This document shows positions 18,606-27,282 of a stretch of 64,000 nt of DNA, piece after piece. Within the stretch, counting starts at the first letter, position 1, and every line of letters begins with the position of its first letter. The DNA comes from Sulfitobacter indolifex (lineage in GTDB: Bacteria; Pseudomonadota; Alphaproteobacteria; Rhodobacterales; Rhodobacteraceae): positions 2,046,001-2,110,000 of the forward strand of contig NZ_CP084951.1 of NCBI RefSeq assembly GCF_022788655.1, read 5' to 3'. The notes below the pieces were generated by a model. It was not told the origin of the DNA and searched no databases. It was given only the letters and a program-made list of their open reading frames with translations. Position numbers and translations under genes: made by a program.

Positions 18606-19061
18606 TCAGGCGTCTGCCAGTTCCCCAGCGACGATCTTTTCGATCTCATCAATGGGGTGGTTGGTCAGGGTCTTGGGGATTTCACCCACGACCTTGTTCT
18701 GCACCTCTTTGTGGAGGTTGTCACGCAACTCTCCCAGCACCGCGGGTGGGGCAACCAAGACGATCCGGTCATAGCTGCCCTTATGTGCGAGCTTGTAAAG
18801 AATGTCCGACAAGTCTTTGGCAAAGCGCTCTTTTTCCAATTCATGCCAATCTGTATCATCGAAAGCTGAACGGTGGCCGCTTGGCCCATCGCTCATCCGT
18901 CCGGGGCGGTTGGCGGCCTGCTCTCTTGTGGGGGGATTTTCCTGCTCTTCTTTCCGCACGACCTGAAGGTAAGGGTCATCGCCGTCGGTATGATTTTGCA
19001 GGAAAAGGGCTTTCTGGCCATCCGCGATCAACACCCAAGTGTCTTGGCTAAGTTTGGTCAT
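18606..19061 (-). CDS. Host-attachment-type protein (baeRF-like)
   Basis: A 151-residue protein of the family annotated as protein required for attachment to host cells. It begins with the family signature TWVLIADGQKALFLQN and has the later block DRIVLVAPPAVLGELRDNLHKEV, resembling a release-factor-like fold. Molecular function is unsettled; the family name comes from a plant-associated Agrobacterium gene. Its ATG overlaps the stop of a small upstream gene in an ATGA, so the pair is translationally coupled. Confidence 0.85.
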   Translation of the reverse strand: MTKLSQDTWVLIADGQKALFLQNHTDGDDPYLQVVRKEEQENPPTREQAANRPGRMSDGPSGHRSAFDDTDWHELEKERFAKDLSDILYKLAHKGSYDRIVLVAPPAVLGELRDNLHKEVQNKVVGEIPKTLTNHPIDEIEKIVAGELADA

Positions 19062-19267
19062 GAAGGCTCTCCGTGGTTGCGCTTATCTTCGCCAGTGACG
19101 CGGGTTACGCCGTCCTCACCCTTTTCGGCGCGGCGCAGGGCGTCTTGGGTGCCTACGTCCTTTTGCAGCCCCCCACCGGCGCGGCCGCCTTGATCTGGTG
19201 TATCGGTGTCAGAAAGGAACTTATCGGTTTCTTTGCTGCCGTCGTTGGATCGATTTCGCTCGGCCAT
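19058..19267 (-). CDS. Small hydrophilic protein coupled to the host-attachment gene
   Basis: A 69-residue very hydrophilic protein rich in Asp, Lys, Gly and Arg, with no membrane segment or known motif. The start at 19267 follows a strong ribosome binding site, AAGGAGGAC, five bases upstream; an upstream in-frame start (19330) would read through the terminator of sodB. The stop overlaps the ATG of the next gene by 4 bp. The composition suggests an intrinsically disordered stress-type protein. Function unknown; I recognise it only as a recurring Rhodobacterales hypothetical. Confidence 0.75.
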   Translation of the reverse strand: MAERNRSNDGSKETDKFLSDTDTPDQGGRAGGGLQKDVGTQDALRRAEKGEDGVTRVTGEDKRNHGEPS

Positions 19268-19333
19268 CTTGTCCTCCTTATGACGTGAAGTCTCAGTAGG
19301 AAAACAGTTCTGGAGGGTCTTGGGTTCCAACGA

Positions 19334-19362
19334 AAAACCCCGCAGCTGGACTGCGGGGTTTT
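19334..19362 (-). terminator. Rho-independent terminator after sodB
   Basis: A perfect 12-bp stem (AAAACCCCGCAG with CTGCGGGGTTTT) around a 5-base loop lies 40 bp beyond the sodB stop. On the minus strand the stem runs into five Ts. The A/T ends make it symmetrical, so it could also stop plus-strand transcription. Confidence 0.92.
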
Positions 19363-19402
19363 GGTCTTGGTTAACTGCAACTTAAAGGCTGCGTTCGTCA
19401 AA

Positions 19403-20002
19403 TCACAGGCGCGATGCGACGTTTTCCCAGTTCACAAGATTGTCGAGGAAGTTCGACAGGTAGTCAGGGCGCGCGTTGCGGTAGTCGATGTAGTAGGAGT
19501 GCTCCCACACGTCACAACCCAGCAGTGCAGTCTGGCCAAAGCAAACGGGGTTCACGCCGTTCTCGGTCTTGCTGACCTTCAGGCCGCCGTCTTTGGCCTT
19601 GACCAGCCAGGCCCAGCCAGAGCCGAACTGACCCGCGCCTGCGGCTTTGAACTCGTCTTTGAACTTGTCGACCGAACCAAAGCTCTCGGTGATCGCTTTT
19701 TCCAGCTCACCGGGCATTTTGCTGTCGTTCGGGGTCATCATTTCCCAGAACTGGTTGTGGTTCCACAGCTGGCTGATGTTGTTGAAGATGCCATTCTGGG
19801 CGACCGCATTCGCGTCATAGGTGCCTTTGATGATCTCTTCGAGGGTCTTGCCCTCCCACTCGGTACCTTCGATCGCCTTGTTACCGTTGGTCACATAGGC
19901 GTTGTGGTGCTTGTCGTGGTGGTATTCCAGCGTTTCCTTGGACATGCCTTTGGAAGCAAGCGCATCGTGGGCATAGGGAAGATCGGGAAGTTGAAAAGCC
20001 AT
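19403..20002 (-). CDS. sodB: Fe-type superoxide dismutase
   Basis: Dismutates superoxide to oxygen and peroxide in the cytoplasm. The 199-residue protein shows metal ligands His28, His82, Asp164 and His168 (in DVWEHSYYIDY). Gln78 in SQLWNH occupies the position that marks iron-type enzymes. The start at 20002 has GAGGAGG about 9 bases upstream; a 27-residue upstream extension is rejected. An FNR-type box lies 40 bp upstream of the start. It adjoins the sarcosine oxidase genes, whose reaction makes hydrogen peroxide, but has its own promoter and terminator. Confidence 0.96.
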   Translation of the reverse strand: MAFQLPDLPYAHDALASKGMSKETLEYHHDKHHNAYVTNGNKAIEGTEWEGKTLEEIIKGTYDANAVAQNGIFNNISQLWNHNQFWEMMTPNDSKMPGELEKAITESFGSVDKFKDEFKAAGAGQFGSGWAWLVKAKDGGLKVSKTENGVNPVCFGQTALLGCDVWEHSYYIDYRNARPDYLSNFLDNLVNWENVASRL

Positions 20003-20041
20003 TTCGGGGGCCTCCTCATTTTGGAATTTCGCTGCGGCCAC

Positions 20042-20055
20042 TTGATGTGCATCAA
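20042..20055. promoter_or_regulatory. FNR/FnrL-type box upstream of sodB
   Basis: TTGATGTGCATCAA matches the FNR-family consensus TTGAT-N4-ATCAA at all ten fixed positions. It sits in the sodB leader, 40 bp before the start codon. Position near the promoter would suit repression or activation by FnrL; direction of effect is not known from sequence. Confidence 0.7.
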
Positions 20056-20125
20056 GCGGCAACGTCAAGATCAACGTCCGCAAATCATATCCGTTCCGAG
20101 CAGAATAGTCGGACTTTCCTCTGCT

Positions 20126-20704
20126 TTATCCGGCTCCGAAATGCCCGACTTCGCCGCCGGGCTGTGCTGCGACCTTAAGCTGGTCGAACATATATTGCGC
20201 GACAGAGCGGAAGCAGACCACCTGAAAGGCACCGTCTTCAAGCAGCCAAAAGGCGGCGGGCACCTGACCAATTCGGGTACGGCGGAACATGCCGGGGGTG
20301 AATGTCGCGGGCGCCAGATCAACCGGGGCAAGCTTGGCCAACACGTCGCGGGCATGAGGGCCTTCGATCCGAAATGCCGCCCGCGCGCCGGAGACATCGA
20401 CAGCCAGCGTATGGGTATCTTCAAACGCTGCATGGAGCCGCGCCAGCACCTCGGGCACCTGCGCGTGGGGGCACATCAGCAGCAATTCATCCGGCGACAT
20501 CCAAGCGACCCCAGCCACGCCTCCGGTGTTGCACATGCCGCGGTCGGGGCGCTCAACGCCGGTGACCTTTTTAACAACCTTGCGCAGGAACGGCGCATCA
20601 AGATCGCCGCGAATGGTGATCATTCCCAAGGGGCCAACCTCAGAAATCGTTGCAATTTCAGCATCATAACGCGCGTTCTTCAAAGCGGTGACGGCTTCAG
20701 ACAT
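20126..20704 (-). CDS. soxG: Sarcosine oxidase gamma subunit
   Basis: Smallest-but-one subunit of heterotetrameric sarcosine oxidase. The 192-residue protein begins MSEAVTALKNARYDAEIATI and contains CNTGGVAGVAWMSPDELLLM, which fits SoxG. The ATG at 20704 overlaps the end of soxA by 8 bp. The gene is the last of the soxD-soxA-soxG run. SoxG is related to the GcvT-like tetrahydrofolate domain and is needed for complex stability. Confidence 0.93.
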   Translation of the reverse strand: MSEAVTALKNARYDAEIATISEVGPLGMITIRGDLDAPFLRKVVKKVTGVERPDRGMCNTGGVAGVAWMSPDELLLMCPHAQVPEVLARLHAAFEDTHTLAVDVSGARAAFRIEGPHARDVLAKLAPVDLAPATFTPGMFRRTRIGQVPAAFWLLEDGAFQVVCFRSVAQYMFDQLKVAAQPGGEVGHFGAG

Positions 20705-23700
20705 TCTGTTTCTCCCCTTTGGGGTCGTAAAATACCGGGTCGACGATTCTAGCCTCATAGGTTTTGCCGTCCGTGCCAGGGAAGGTCAGCACCTCGCCCA
20801 TCCGGTCCGGCCCGTTGAGCACCAGCCCCATGGCAATGCCGCGATCAAGCGTCGGCGACTGATAGGTCGAGGTCACGCGCCCCTGCATCACCTTTTGGCC
20901 GTTCTCGTTCTCGCCCTCGCCAAGCGCATAGGCACCATCCGGCAGGGTGCTGCCATCGGTGGTTTCTAGCCCGACCAGCTTCCAGCGGGTCGGATCCTGC
21001 ATGTGGCTGCGCTCCTGCGCGCGCTTGCCAAGGTAGTCGTCTTTCTTTTTCGAAATCGCCCAGTTGAGGCCGAGGTCTTGCGGGATCACCGTGCCGTCGG
21101 TTTCATCCCCGATCATGATAAAGCCCTTCTCGGCGCGCAGAATATGCAAACATTCCGTGCCATAGGGCATCACGCCCAAGTCATGCCCCGCGATCAGCAG
21201 CGCGTCCCAGAAAGCTTGCCCCTGCCCGGCCTCAACCGCGATCTCATAGCTCAGCTCGCCCGAGAAAGAGATGCGGAAGACGCGCACCTTGAAGCCCCCA
21301 AGTTCACCTTCGGTCCACTCCATGAAGCCAAGTGCCTCACGGCTCAGATCCATTCCGCCGAGTTTCTCAAGACATTTGCGTGCGTTGGGACCAACCACGG
21401 CAACTTGCGCATAATGTTCGGTGGCGTTCACCACATGCACTTTCCAGTCCCACCACTCGGTCTGGAGCCATTCTTCCATATGGGCATGGATGCTGTCGGC
21501 CCCGCCGGTGGTCGTGTGGCAGAGGAAGGTCTGCTCATCCAGCCGCGCGACCACGCCGTCGTCGATCAAGAAGCCGTTTTCATTGCACATCAGCCCATAG
21601 CGGCATTTGCCGGGCTTCAGCGTCGACATCATATTGGTGTAAAGCATGTCGAGGAACCGCGCCGCATCCGGGCCGCGCACGATCAGTTTGCCCAGTGTCG
21701 AGGCATCAAGCAGCCCGAGGTTTTCGCGTGTGTTGGTGACCTCGCGCATCACCGCGTCATGGGTGCTCTCGCCGCTTTGCACATAGGCATAGGGCCGCCG
21801 CCATTGGCCGACCGGCTCCCAGATCGCGCCGTTGCTTTCGTGCCAATCATGCAGCGGTGTGCGGCGGATCGGCTGGAAAGTGTCGCCCCGCGCCGCGCCC
21901 GCAATCGAGCCCATCGAAATCGGGTGATAGGGCGGCCGGAAAGTGGTGGTGCCAACGCTGGGAATTTCGGCGTCCAGCGCCCCCGCCAACGTGGCCAGCC
22001 CGTTGATATTGCTGAGCTTGCCTTGATCCGTCGCCATGCCAAGCGTGGTATAGCGTTTGGCATGCTCGACCGAGACGAACCCCTCCTGCGCGGCCAGCCG
22101 CACATCCGAGACTTTCACGTCGTTCTGATAGTCCAGAAAGGTCTTTTCGCGCAGTTTCACACTGGCGCCCTGTGGCATCTGCCAGACCGGCATCATCGGC
22201 GCCTCTTCACGGCGCGTAGCCTCAGGCGAGGTGAAATCGCGGGGCAGTTTGAACCCAAGCGAGGTGGCCACGCCATCAGCGGCGGCGTGGGCGTCATGCA
22301 GCACGTCATCCAAGGGGAACACCCCAGCGGCAGCCCCGGCGGGCGTGACGAAACCGTGCCCGTCTGCGCCGGTTGGTGGATGATCCTGATCGGGGCGGAA
22401 GCAGGCATGGGTCGTATCCCACGTCAGTTTGCCGCCACAATGGGACCACAGGTGCACCACAGGCGACCAACCGCCCGACATGGCGACCGCGTCGCAAGCG
22501 ATCTCTTCCAGCACCGCGCCTTCACCAGCCTGCGAACAGACGGCCACGCCCGTAACCCGTTTGCCGCCCAGAACCGAGGAAACCCCTTGCCCCATGACCA
22601 CCCGAATGCCGAGCGCCTTGGCCTGCGCCACCAGTTCGCTGTCTTGTGGCAACACACGCGCATCAAGCACGGCAGGTACCTCAAGACCCGCCTGTTTCAG
22701 CGCGATGGCGGTCAGATAGGCGTTGTCATTATTCGTTACCAGAACGGTGCGATCCCCAGGCGAGACGCCGTAATTCGCCACATAGTCCCGCATGGCCGAG
22801 GCCAGCATCACACCGGGCACGTCATTGCCAGCAAAGCTTAGCGGGCGCTCGATCGCCCCGGTGGCGGTGATCACATGGCCCGCGCGCACGCGCCAAAGGC
22901 GGTGGCGCGGCCCGGCAACTTCAGGCGCATGATCGCGCAGCCGTTCATAGCCCAAGACATAGCCGTGGTCGTAAACACCCGCGCCCATGGTCCGGTCGCG
23001 CAGATCAACATTCTCCATCCCGCGCAGGCGGTCGAGGGTCGCGGTGATCCACGTCTCGACCTGCGCGCCGTCGACCGTGCCGCCATCGACCGGCGCACGC
23101 CCGCCCCAAAGGGCCGACTGCTCCATCACGATGACCCGCGCACCGCTAAGACCCGCCGCCAGTGCTGCTTGCAGCCCCGCGACCCCGCCGCCGATGACCA
23201 GCACATCGCAGAAGGCGTGGAAATGCTCATAGGTATCCGCATCCGCCGCCTTCGGCGCTTTGCCCAAACCTGCGGAATGACGAATGATCGGCTCGTAAAG
23301 ATGCTTCCACAACGGGCGCGGATGCATGAACATCTTGTAGTAGAACCCGGCGGGCAGAAAGCGGCTTAGGTGTTTGTTCAACGCGCCCACATCGAACTCT
23401 AGGCTCGGCCAATGGTTCTGGCTCGCCGCCTCCAGCCCCTCGTAAAGCTCGGTCGTGGTGACGCGGGCGTTGGGTTCAAACCGCCCCTCTTGGCCAAGGC
23501 CGACCAGACCATTGGGCTCTTCCGGGCCAGAGGTCACGATGCCGCGCGGGCGGTGGTATTTGAACGAGCGCCCAACCAGCACTTGGTCATTGGCCAGCAG
23601 CGCCGACGCCAGCGTGTCCCCCTCATAGCCGCGCATCTGTTTGCCGTTAAAGGAGAAACTCAGCGGTTTGCTTTTGTTCAGCAGGCGGCCGCCTGTGGCC

Positions 23701-23714
23701 AGTCTTGTGCTCAT
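20697..23714 (-). CDS. soxA: Sarcosine oxidase alpha subunit
   Basis: Large subunit (1005 residues) of the enzyme that oxidises sarcosine to glycine, feeding the methyl carbon to tetrahydrofolate and releasing peroxide. Order of domains: N-terminal 2Fe-2S-ferredoxin-like fold lacking the cysteines (about 1-100), NAD/FAD-type Rossmann domain starting CDVLVIGGGVAGLQAALAAG, then a GcvT-like aminomethyltransferase C-terminal half from about residue 600. The ATG at 23714 (MSTRLATGGRLLNKSKPLSF) is preferred to 23804, whose extra 30 residues overlap soxD. Couples to soxG by overlap. Confidence 0.96.
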   Translation of the reverse strand: MSTRLATGGRLLNKSKPLSFSFNGKQMRGYEGDTLASALLANDQVLVGRSFKYHRPRGIVTSGPEEPNGLVGLGQEGRFEPNARVTTTELYEGLEAASQNHWPSLEFDVGALNKHLSRFLPAGFYYKMFMHPRPLWKHLYEPIIRHSAGLGKAPKAADADTYEHFHAFCDVLVIGGGVAGLQAALAAGLSGARVIVMEQSALWGGRAPVDGGTVDGAQVETWITATLDRLRGMENVDLRDRTMGAGVYDHGYVLGYERLRDHAPEVAGPRHRLWRVRAGHVITATGAIERPLSFAGNDVPGVMLASAMRDYVANYGVSPGDRTVLVTNNDNAYLTAIALKQAGLEVPAVLDARVLPQDSELVAQAKALGIRVVMGQGVSSVLGGKRVTGVAVCSQAGEGAVLEEIACDAVAMSGGWSPVVHLWSHCGGKLTWDTTHACFRPDQDHPPTGADGHGFVTPAGAAAGVFPLDDVLHDAHAAADGVATSLGFKLPRDFTSPEATRREEAPMMPVWQMPQGASVKLREKTFLDYQNDVKVSDVRLAAQEGFVSVEHAKRYTTLGMATDQGKLSNINGLATLAGALDAEIPSVGTTTFRPPYHPISMGSIAGAARGDTFQPIRRTPLHDWHESNGAIWEPVGQWRRPYAYVQSGESTHDAVMREVTNTRENLGLLDASTLGKLIVRGPDAARFLDMLYTNMMSTLKPGKCRYGLMCNENGFLIDDGVVARLDEQTFLCHTTTGGADSIHAHMEEWLQTEWWDWKVHVVNATEHYAQVAVVGPNARKCLEKLGGMDLSREALGFMEWTEGELGGFKVRVFRISFSGELSYEIAVEAGQGQAFWDALLIAGHDLGVMPYGTECLHILRAEKGFIMIGDETDGTVIPQDLGLNWAISKKKDDYLGKRAQERSHMQDPTRWKLVGLETTDGSTLPDGAYALGEGENENGQKVMQGRVTSTYQSPTLDRGIAMGLVLNGPDRMGEVLTFPGTDGKTYEARIVDPVFYDPKGEKQNV

Positions 23715-23779
23715 CGTGGGAAACCTTGCGGGCTGGTGGAGGGCGGATGCCTCCCGGTTGGGTTGGGGCCGAGGCGGGC

Positions 23780-24109
23780 TTAGCTGGCTGCGTGCCATTG
23801 CCAATCGGGATGCCGTTTGCGGATTGCGTCAGTGATATGATCCGGCGGCTCAAGGGTCTGGGCCGAATAGCTGCCAAAGACCTCTAGCGTGGCGGTATCG
23901 CGGGCCATGTGGAACCACTTGCCGCAGCCAAATGCATGCCGCCAGCGTTCTAGATGCACGCCTTTTGGATTTTCGCGCATGAACAGGTAGCTTTCGAAAT
24001 CGTTTTCCGACCCGCCCGGGCCCACACGTTTCAGATGCGCTTCACCGCCGCCGTGAAACTCTGTCTCCTCGGCGGTGACATGGCAGCAGGGACAGGTGAG
24101 GATCAACAT
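23780..24109 (-). CDS. soxD: Sarcosine oxidase delta subunit
   Basis: Zinc-binding subunit, 109 residues. The N-terminal LTCPCC motif (residues 4-9) and the later RHAFGCGKWFHMARDT carry the cysteines and histidines expected to hold zinc. It lies 65 bp upstream of soxA and about 500 bp downstream of soxB; a hairpin and an unrelated small gene intervene, so it may have its own promoter or depend on read-through. Confidence 0.95.
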   Translation of the reverse strand: MLILTCPCCHVTAEETEFHGGGEAHLKRVGPGGSENDFESYLFMRENPKGVHLERWRHAFGCGKWFHMARDTATLEVFGSYSAQTLEPPDHITDAIRKRHPDWQWHAAS

Positions 24110-24141
24110 GGGCAGGCTCCTGAGCAGGGGGAGAACGGCAA

Positions 24142-24176
24142 AACGCCGCCCCGGCGCAAAAGCGCGGAGCGGCGTT
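24142..24176 (-). terminator. Hairpin terminator between the small membrane gene and soxD
   Basis: AACGCCGC pairs with GCGGCGTT around an inner GCGC-AAAA-GCGC hairpin. On the minus strand four Ts follow the stem. It lies between the 96-residue gene and soxD and would reduce transcription into soxD. The T run is short, so termination may be partial. Confidence 0.6.
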
Positions 24177-24217
24177 GGTCGTAACTGGGCAGAGCGCTGC
24201 GCGCTGCCAAGATGCGT

Positions 24218-24508
24218 TTATTCAGTCGGTGTAGCCGTCTCTTCAACAGCGTCCGCTGTGCCTTCGGCGGCACCTTCGATGGTTTCGCCGGTGCTTTCGG
24301 CTGCGCCTTCGATGTTAACATTGACGTCATTCGCGCCGTCGATGTCACCACCTGCGAAGAGGAAGTAGGCCAACAGAGCCACAACAACGACAACCGCACC
24401 CACGATAAACGCGAGGCTGCTGCTGCCACCACGGTCAGTTGTGGTTGTGGTCGTGGTGGTATTTGTGTGGTCGGTATGGTCGGTACGATTGTTTTCCGGG
24501 ATTGCCAT
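24218..24508 (-). CDS. Small single-span membrane protein inside the sox cluster
   Basis: A 96-residue protein not related to sarcosine oxidase. It has a polar Thr-rich N terminus with eight consecutive Thr (coded by an ACN-rich repeat), one strong membrane helix (SLAFIVGAVVVVVALLAYFL, about residues 31-50), and an acidic tail containing two copies of a GAAExT-like repeat (EGAAESTGETIEGAAEGTAD). It lies between soxB and soxD on the same strand and is followed by a terminator-like hairpin. No function is recognised. The strong helix and clean start make it likely to be a real gene. Confidence 0.65.
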   Translation of the reverse strand: MAIPENNRTDHTDHTNTTTTTTTTDRGGSSSLAFIVGAVVVVVALLAYFLFAGGDIDGANDVNVNIEGAAESTGETIEGAAEGTADAVEETATPTE

Positions 24509-24611
24509 TGTTCAGCTCCGTTTATTTCAAGTTCTGAACAGGCAACGCCAGCGCGGGCGAATTCGTTCCGTGCAATACAACGCATCAGCGACTTGTGGCC
24601 GATCCGCAACA

Positions 24612-25856
24612 TCAGTGCGCCACCCCTGCAGCCACGGATTCGTCAATAAACCGCCCTTCGGCGAAACGCTCCATCCCGAAAGCCTCCGTCAACGGCGAAT
24701 GCCCCTTTGCCATCAACTCCGCAAAGCCCCATCCCGAGCCGGGGATCGCCTTGAACCCGCCCGTGCCCCAACCGCCGTTGATAAAGACCCCTTCAACCGG
24801 GGTCTTGCTAAGGATCGGAGAGCGGTCGCCCGTCACATCCACGATCCCGCCCCATTGGCGCAGCATTTTGAGGCGCGAGATCATCGGGAAAGTCTCAACC
24901 AGCGCGCGCACCGTCTCTTCGATATGGTGAAAACTGCCGCGTTGGGTGTAGTTGTTATGCCCGTCCGTGCCGCCGCCAATGACCATCTCACCTTTATCGG
25001 ACTGGCTCATATAGCCATGCACCGTATTGGCCATCACCACGACATCCATACAGGGTTTGACCGGCTCGCTGACCAGCGCTTGCAGGGCGACGCTCTCAAT
25101 CGGCAGCCGGAAGCCCGCCATATTCGCCAACTGGCCCGAATGCCCTGCCACCACCATGCCAAGCTTATCGCAGTCAATATCGCCGCGCGTGGTGCTGACG
25201 CCGATGACCTTGCCGCCTGATTGGCGCACACCGGTGACTTCGCATTGCTGGATGATGTCCATGCCCATGTCCGAGCACGCCCGCGCATAGCCCCAAGCGA
25301 CCGCATCATGCCGCGCCGTGCCGCCCCGCGCTTGCCAAAGACCGCCCAGCACCGGATAGCGCGGCCCGTCGATGTTGATGATTGGCACCAGTTGTTTCAC
25401 ACGATCTGGCCCGATGAATTCGGTGGTGACGCCCTGCAGCGCATTGGCGTGCGCCGTGCGTTTATAGCCGCGCACCTCATGTTCGGTCTGCGCCAGCATG
25501 ATGACCCCGCGCGGGGAGAACATGACGTTGTAGTTCAGATCCTGGCTCATCGTCTCGTAAAGGCTGCGCGCCTTTTCATAGATCGCGGCAGAGGGGTCTT
25601 GCAGATAGTTAGAGCGGATGATCGTCGTATTGCGCCCGGTGTTACCGCCGCCAAGCCATCCCTTCTCAAGCACCGCCACATTGGTGATGCCGAAATTCTT
25701 GCCAAGGTAATAAGCCGTCGCCAGCCCATGCCCCCCGGCACCGACGATAATCACATCATAGCGCTTTTTCGGCTGCGCATCGCGCCACGCGCGGGTCCAG
25801 CCCGTATGATGGCGCATCGCCTCTCGGGCCACTGCGAAAACGGAGTATTTCTTCAT
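24612..25856 (-). CDS. soxB: Sarcosine oxidase beta subunit
   Basis: Catalytic FAD subunit (414 residues) carrying covalent FMN and non-covalent FAD sites. N-terminal dinucleotide motif VIIVGAGGHGLATAYYLGK is clear, as is INGGWGTGGFKAIPGSGWGFAELMA near the C terminus. The ATG at 25856 (MKKYSVFAVAREAMRHHTGW) matches the family start; the six extra upstream residues are omitted. It is the first gene of the sox region and is divergent from ccmI across about 200 bp. Confidence 0.95.
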   Translation of the reverse strand: MKKYSVFAVAREAMRHHTGWTRAWRDAQPKKRYDVIIVGAGGHGLATAYYLGKNFGITNVAVLEKGWLGGGNTGRNTTIIRSNYLQDPSAAIYEKARSLYETMSQDLNYNVMFSPRGVIMLAQTEHEVRGYKRTAHANALQGVTTEFIGPDRVKQLVPIINIDGPRYPVLGGLWQARGGTARHDAVAWGYARACSDMGMDIIQQCEVTGVRQSGGKVIGVSTTRGDIDCDKLGMVVAGHSGQLANMAGFRLPIESVALQALVSEPVKPCMDVVVMANTVHGYMSQSDKGEMVIGGGTDGHNNYTQRGSFHHIEETVRALVETFPMISRLKMLRQWGGIVDVTGDRSPILSKTPVEGVFINGGWGTGGFKAIPGSGWGFAELMAKGHSPLTEAFGMERFAEGRFIDESVAAGVAH

Positions 25857-26052
25857 CACGTCACTTCCCAGCAAGGATTCGGGCCGCGCGGGCGGCTGTG
25901 GTCTTTTCTGAGCCTAGGAACACATTTGCGAAATGACCACCACGGCATTTAGACGCGGTTTTGCGACATGTGGCGCAATTGGTGAAAAATGCCGCAGGGG
26001 GCGTGGCAAATGCGGTCTTTTGTCGGCGCCGGGCAAAGGTTAGGTAGAGGGC

Positions 26053-27282
26053 ATGATATTTTGGTTTCTCTCTGGCGCAATGGCGCTTGTCGTGGGTGGT
26101 TTTCTGGCACGGGCCGCATGGCGCGGTGCGGATACGCCCCTTCCCCCACAGGCGGATTATGATCTTAAGGTCTACCGCGACCAATTGGACGAGGTGGAGC
26201 GTGATGTTGCGCGCGGTGTGGTGCCTGAGGCCGATGCCGCGCGCATCCGTACCGAAATCTCGCGCCGGATCCTTGCCACCGACGCCGGGCGCGACACGCG
26301 CGCGCAGAGCACGTCGCGCCCCGCGCCCGTCGTCCTGATCGCAAGTATTCTAGCCTTGGGTGCCGGGTCACTGGCGCTGTATTGGCATCTGGGCCAGCCC
26401 GGCTATGGCGATCTGGCGCTGGCAGACCGCATTGCCTTTGCCGAGGACATGCGCCGCAACCGTCCCAACCAGCAAAGCGCGGTGGAAAGCCTGCCTGCCA
26501 GCCCCAACACCGAAGGGCTGAGCGCCGATTATCTTGCCCTGATCCAACAGCTTCGCGCGACGATCAAAGAACGCCCAGAGGATGTGCAAGGTCAGGTATT
26601 GTTGGCCCAGAACGAAGCCCGGATTGGCAATTTCGCCGCCGCAGCCGAGGCGCAGGGCAATGTGCTGCGCCTCAAGGGCGCGGATCGTACCACCAAGGAC
26701 ATCGCCGATTACGCCGAGCTTTTGGTGCTGGCGGCGGGGGGCTATGTCTCTCCCGAGGCGGAAACGGCCCTGCGCGAAGTGCTGAACCGCGATGAGCAGG
26801 ATGGCCGCGCGCGCTATTACCTTGGGCTGATGATGGTGCAGACCGGGCGACCGGATGTCGGTTTCCGTATCTGGGACGCGCTGTTGCGGCGTGGGCCAGC
26901 AGATGCGCCCTGGATCGAGCCGATCCGCGTACAGGTACCACAGGTCGCAGCCCTTGCCGGGGTGGATTACGAGATACCTCAGACAGGCACTGGCGCGCCT
27001 GCGCGTGGTCCATCGGCCCAAGACATCGAAGCTGCCTCGGAAATGGACGCAGGTGACCGGATGGAGATGATCAGCGGCATGGTCGCGGGCCTCTCTGACC
27101 GTCTGGCCAGCGAAGGCGGCCCGCCGCAGGACTGGGCGCGGCTGATTACGTCGCTCGGCGTTTTGGGCGACACAGATCAGGCCCGCGCAGTCTATGACAA
27201 TGCGCTTGAGGTCTTCTCGGGCGATAACGCGGCATTGGACATGATCCGTAACGCCGGAGAACGCGCAGGGGTCGCAGGATGA
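26053..27282 (+). CDS. ccmI: Cytochrome c biogenesis protein CcmI
   Basis: Haem-ligation component that holds apocytochrome c for CcmF/CcmH. The 409-residue protein has a membrane helix at the N terminus (FWFLSGAMALVVGGFLARAAW), a short cytoplasmic loop with KVYRDQLDEVERDVARGVV, a second helix (VVLIASILALGAGSLALYW) and a periplasmic TPR domain. This is the CcmI layout. It overlaps ruvX by 4 bp. The remaining ccm genes in view are ccmA and ccmB at the left edge, so the pathway is split. Confidence 0.92.
   Translation: MIFWFLSGAMALVVGGFLARAAWRGADTPLPPQADYDLKVYRDQLDEVERDVARGVVPEADAARIRTEISRRILATDAGRDTRAQSTSRPAPVVLIASILALGAGSLALYWHLGQPGYGDLALADRIAFAEDMRRNRPNQQSAVESLPASPNTEGLSADYLALIQQLRATIKERPEDVQGQVLLAQNEARIGNFAAAAEAQGNVLRLKGADRTTKDIADYAELLVLAAGGYVSPEAETALREVLNRDEQDGRARYYLGLMMVQTGRPDVGFRIWDALLRRGPADAPWIEPIRVQVPQVAALAGVDYEIPQTGTGAPARGPSAQDIEAASEMDAGDRMEMISGMVAGLSDRLASEGGPPQDWARLITSLGVLGDTDQARAVYDNALEVFSGDNAALDMIRNAGERAGVAG

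Noticed and set aside
19361..20752. 463-codon plus-strand open frame across sodB and soxG
   Set aside because: Spans two well-supported minus-strand genes and their promoter; a shadow frame.
21003..22841. 612-codon plus-strand open frame
   Set aside because: Fully antisense to soxA, which has clear domains; composition is that of a GC-rich shadow frame.
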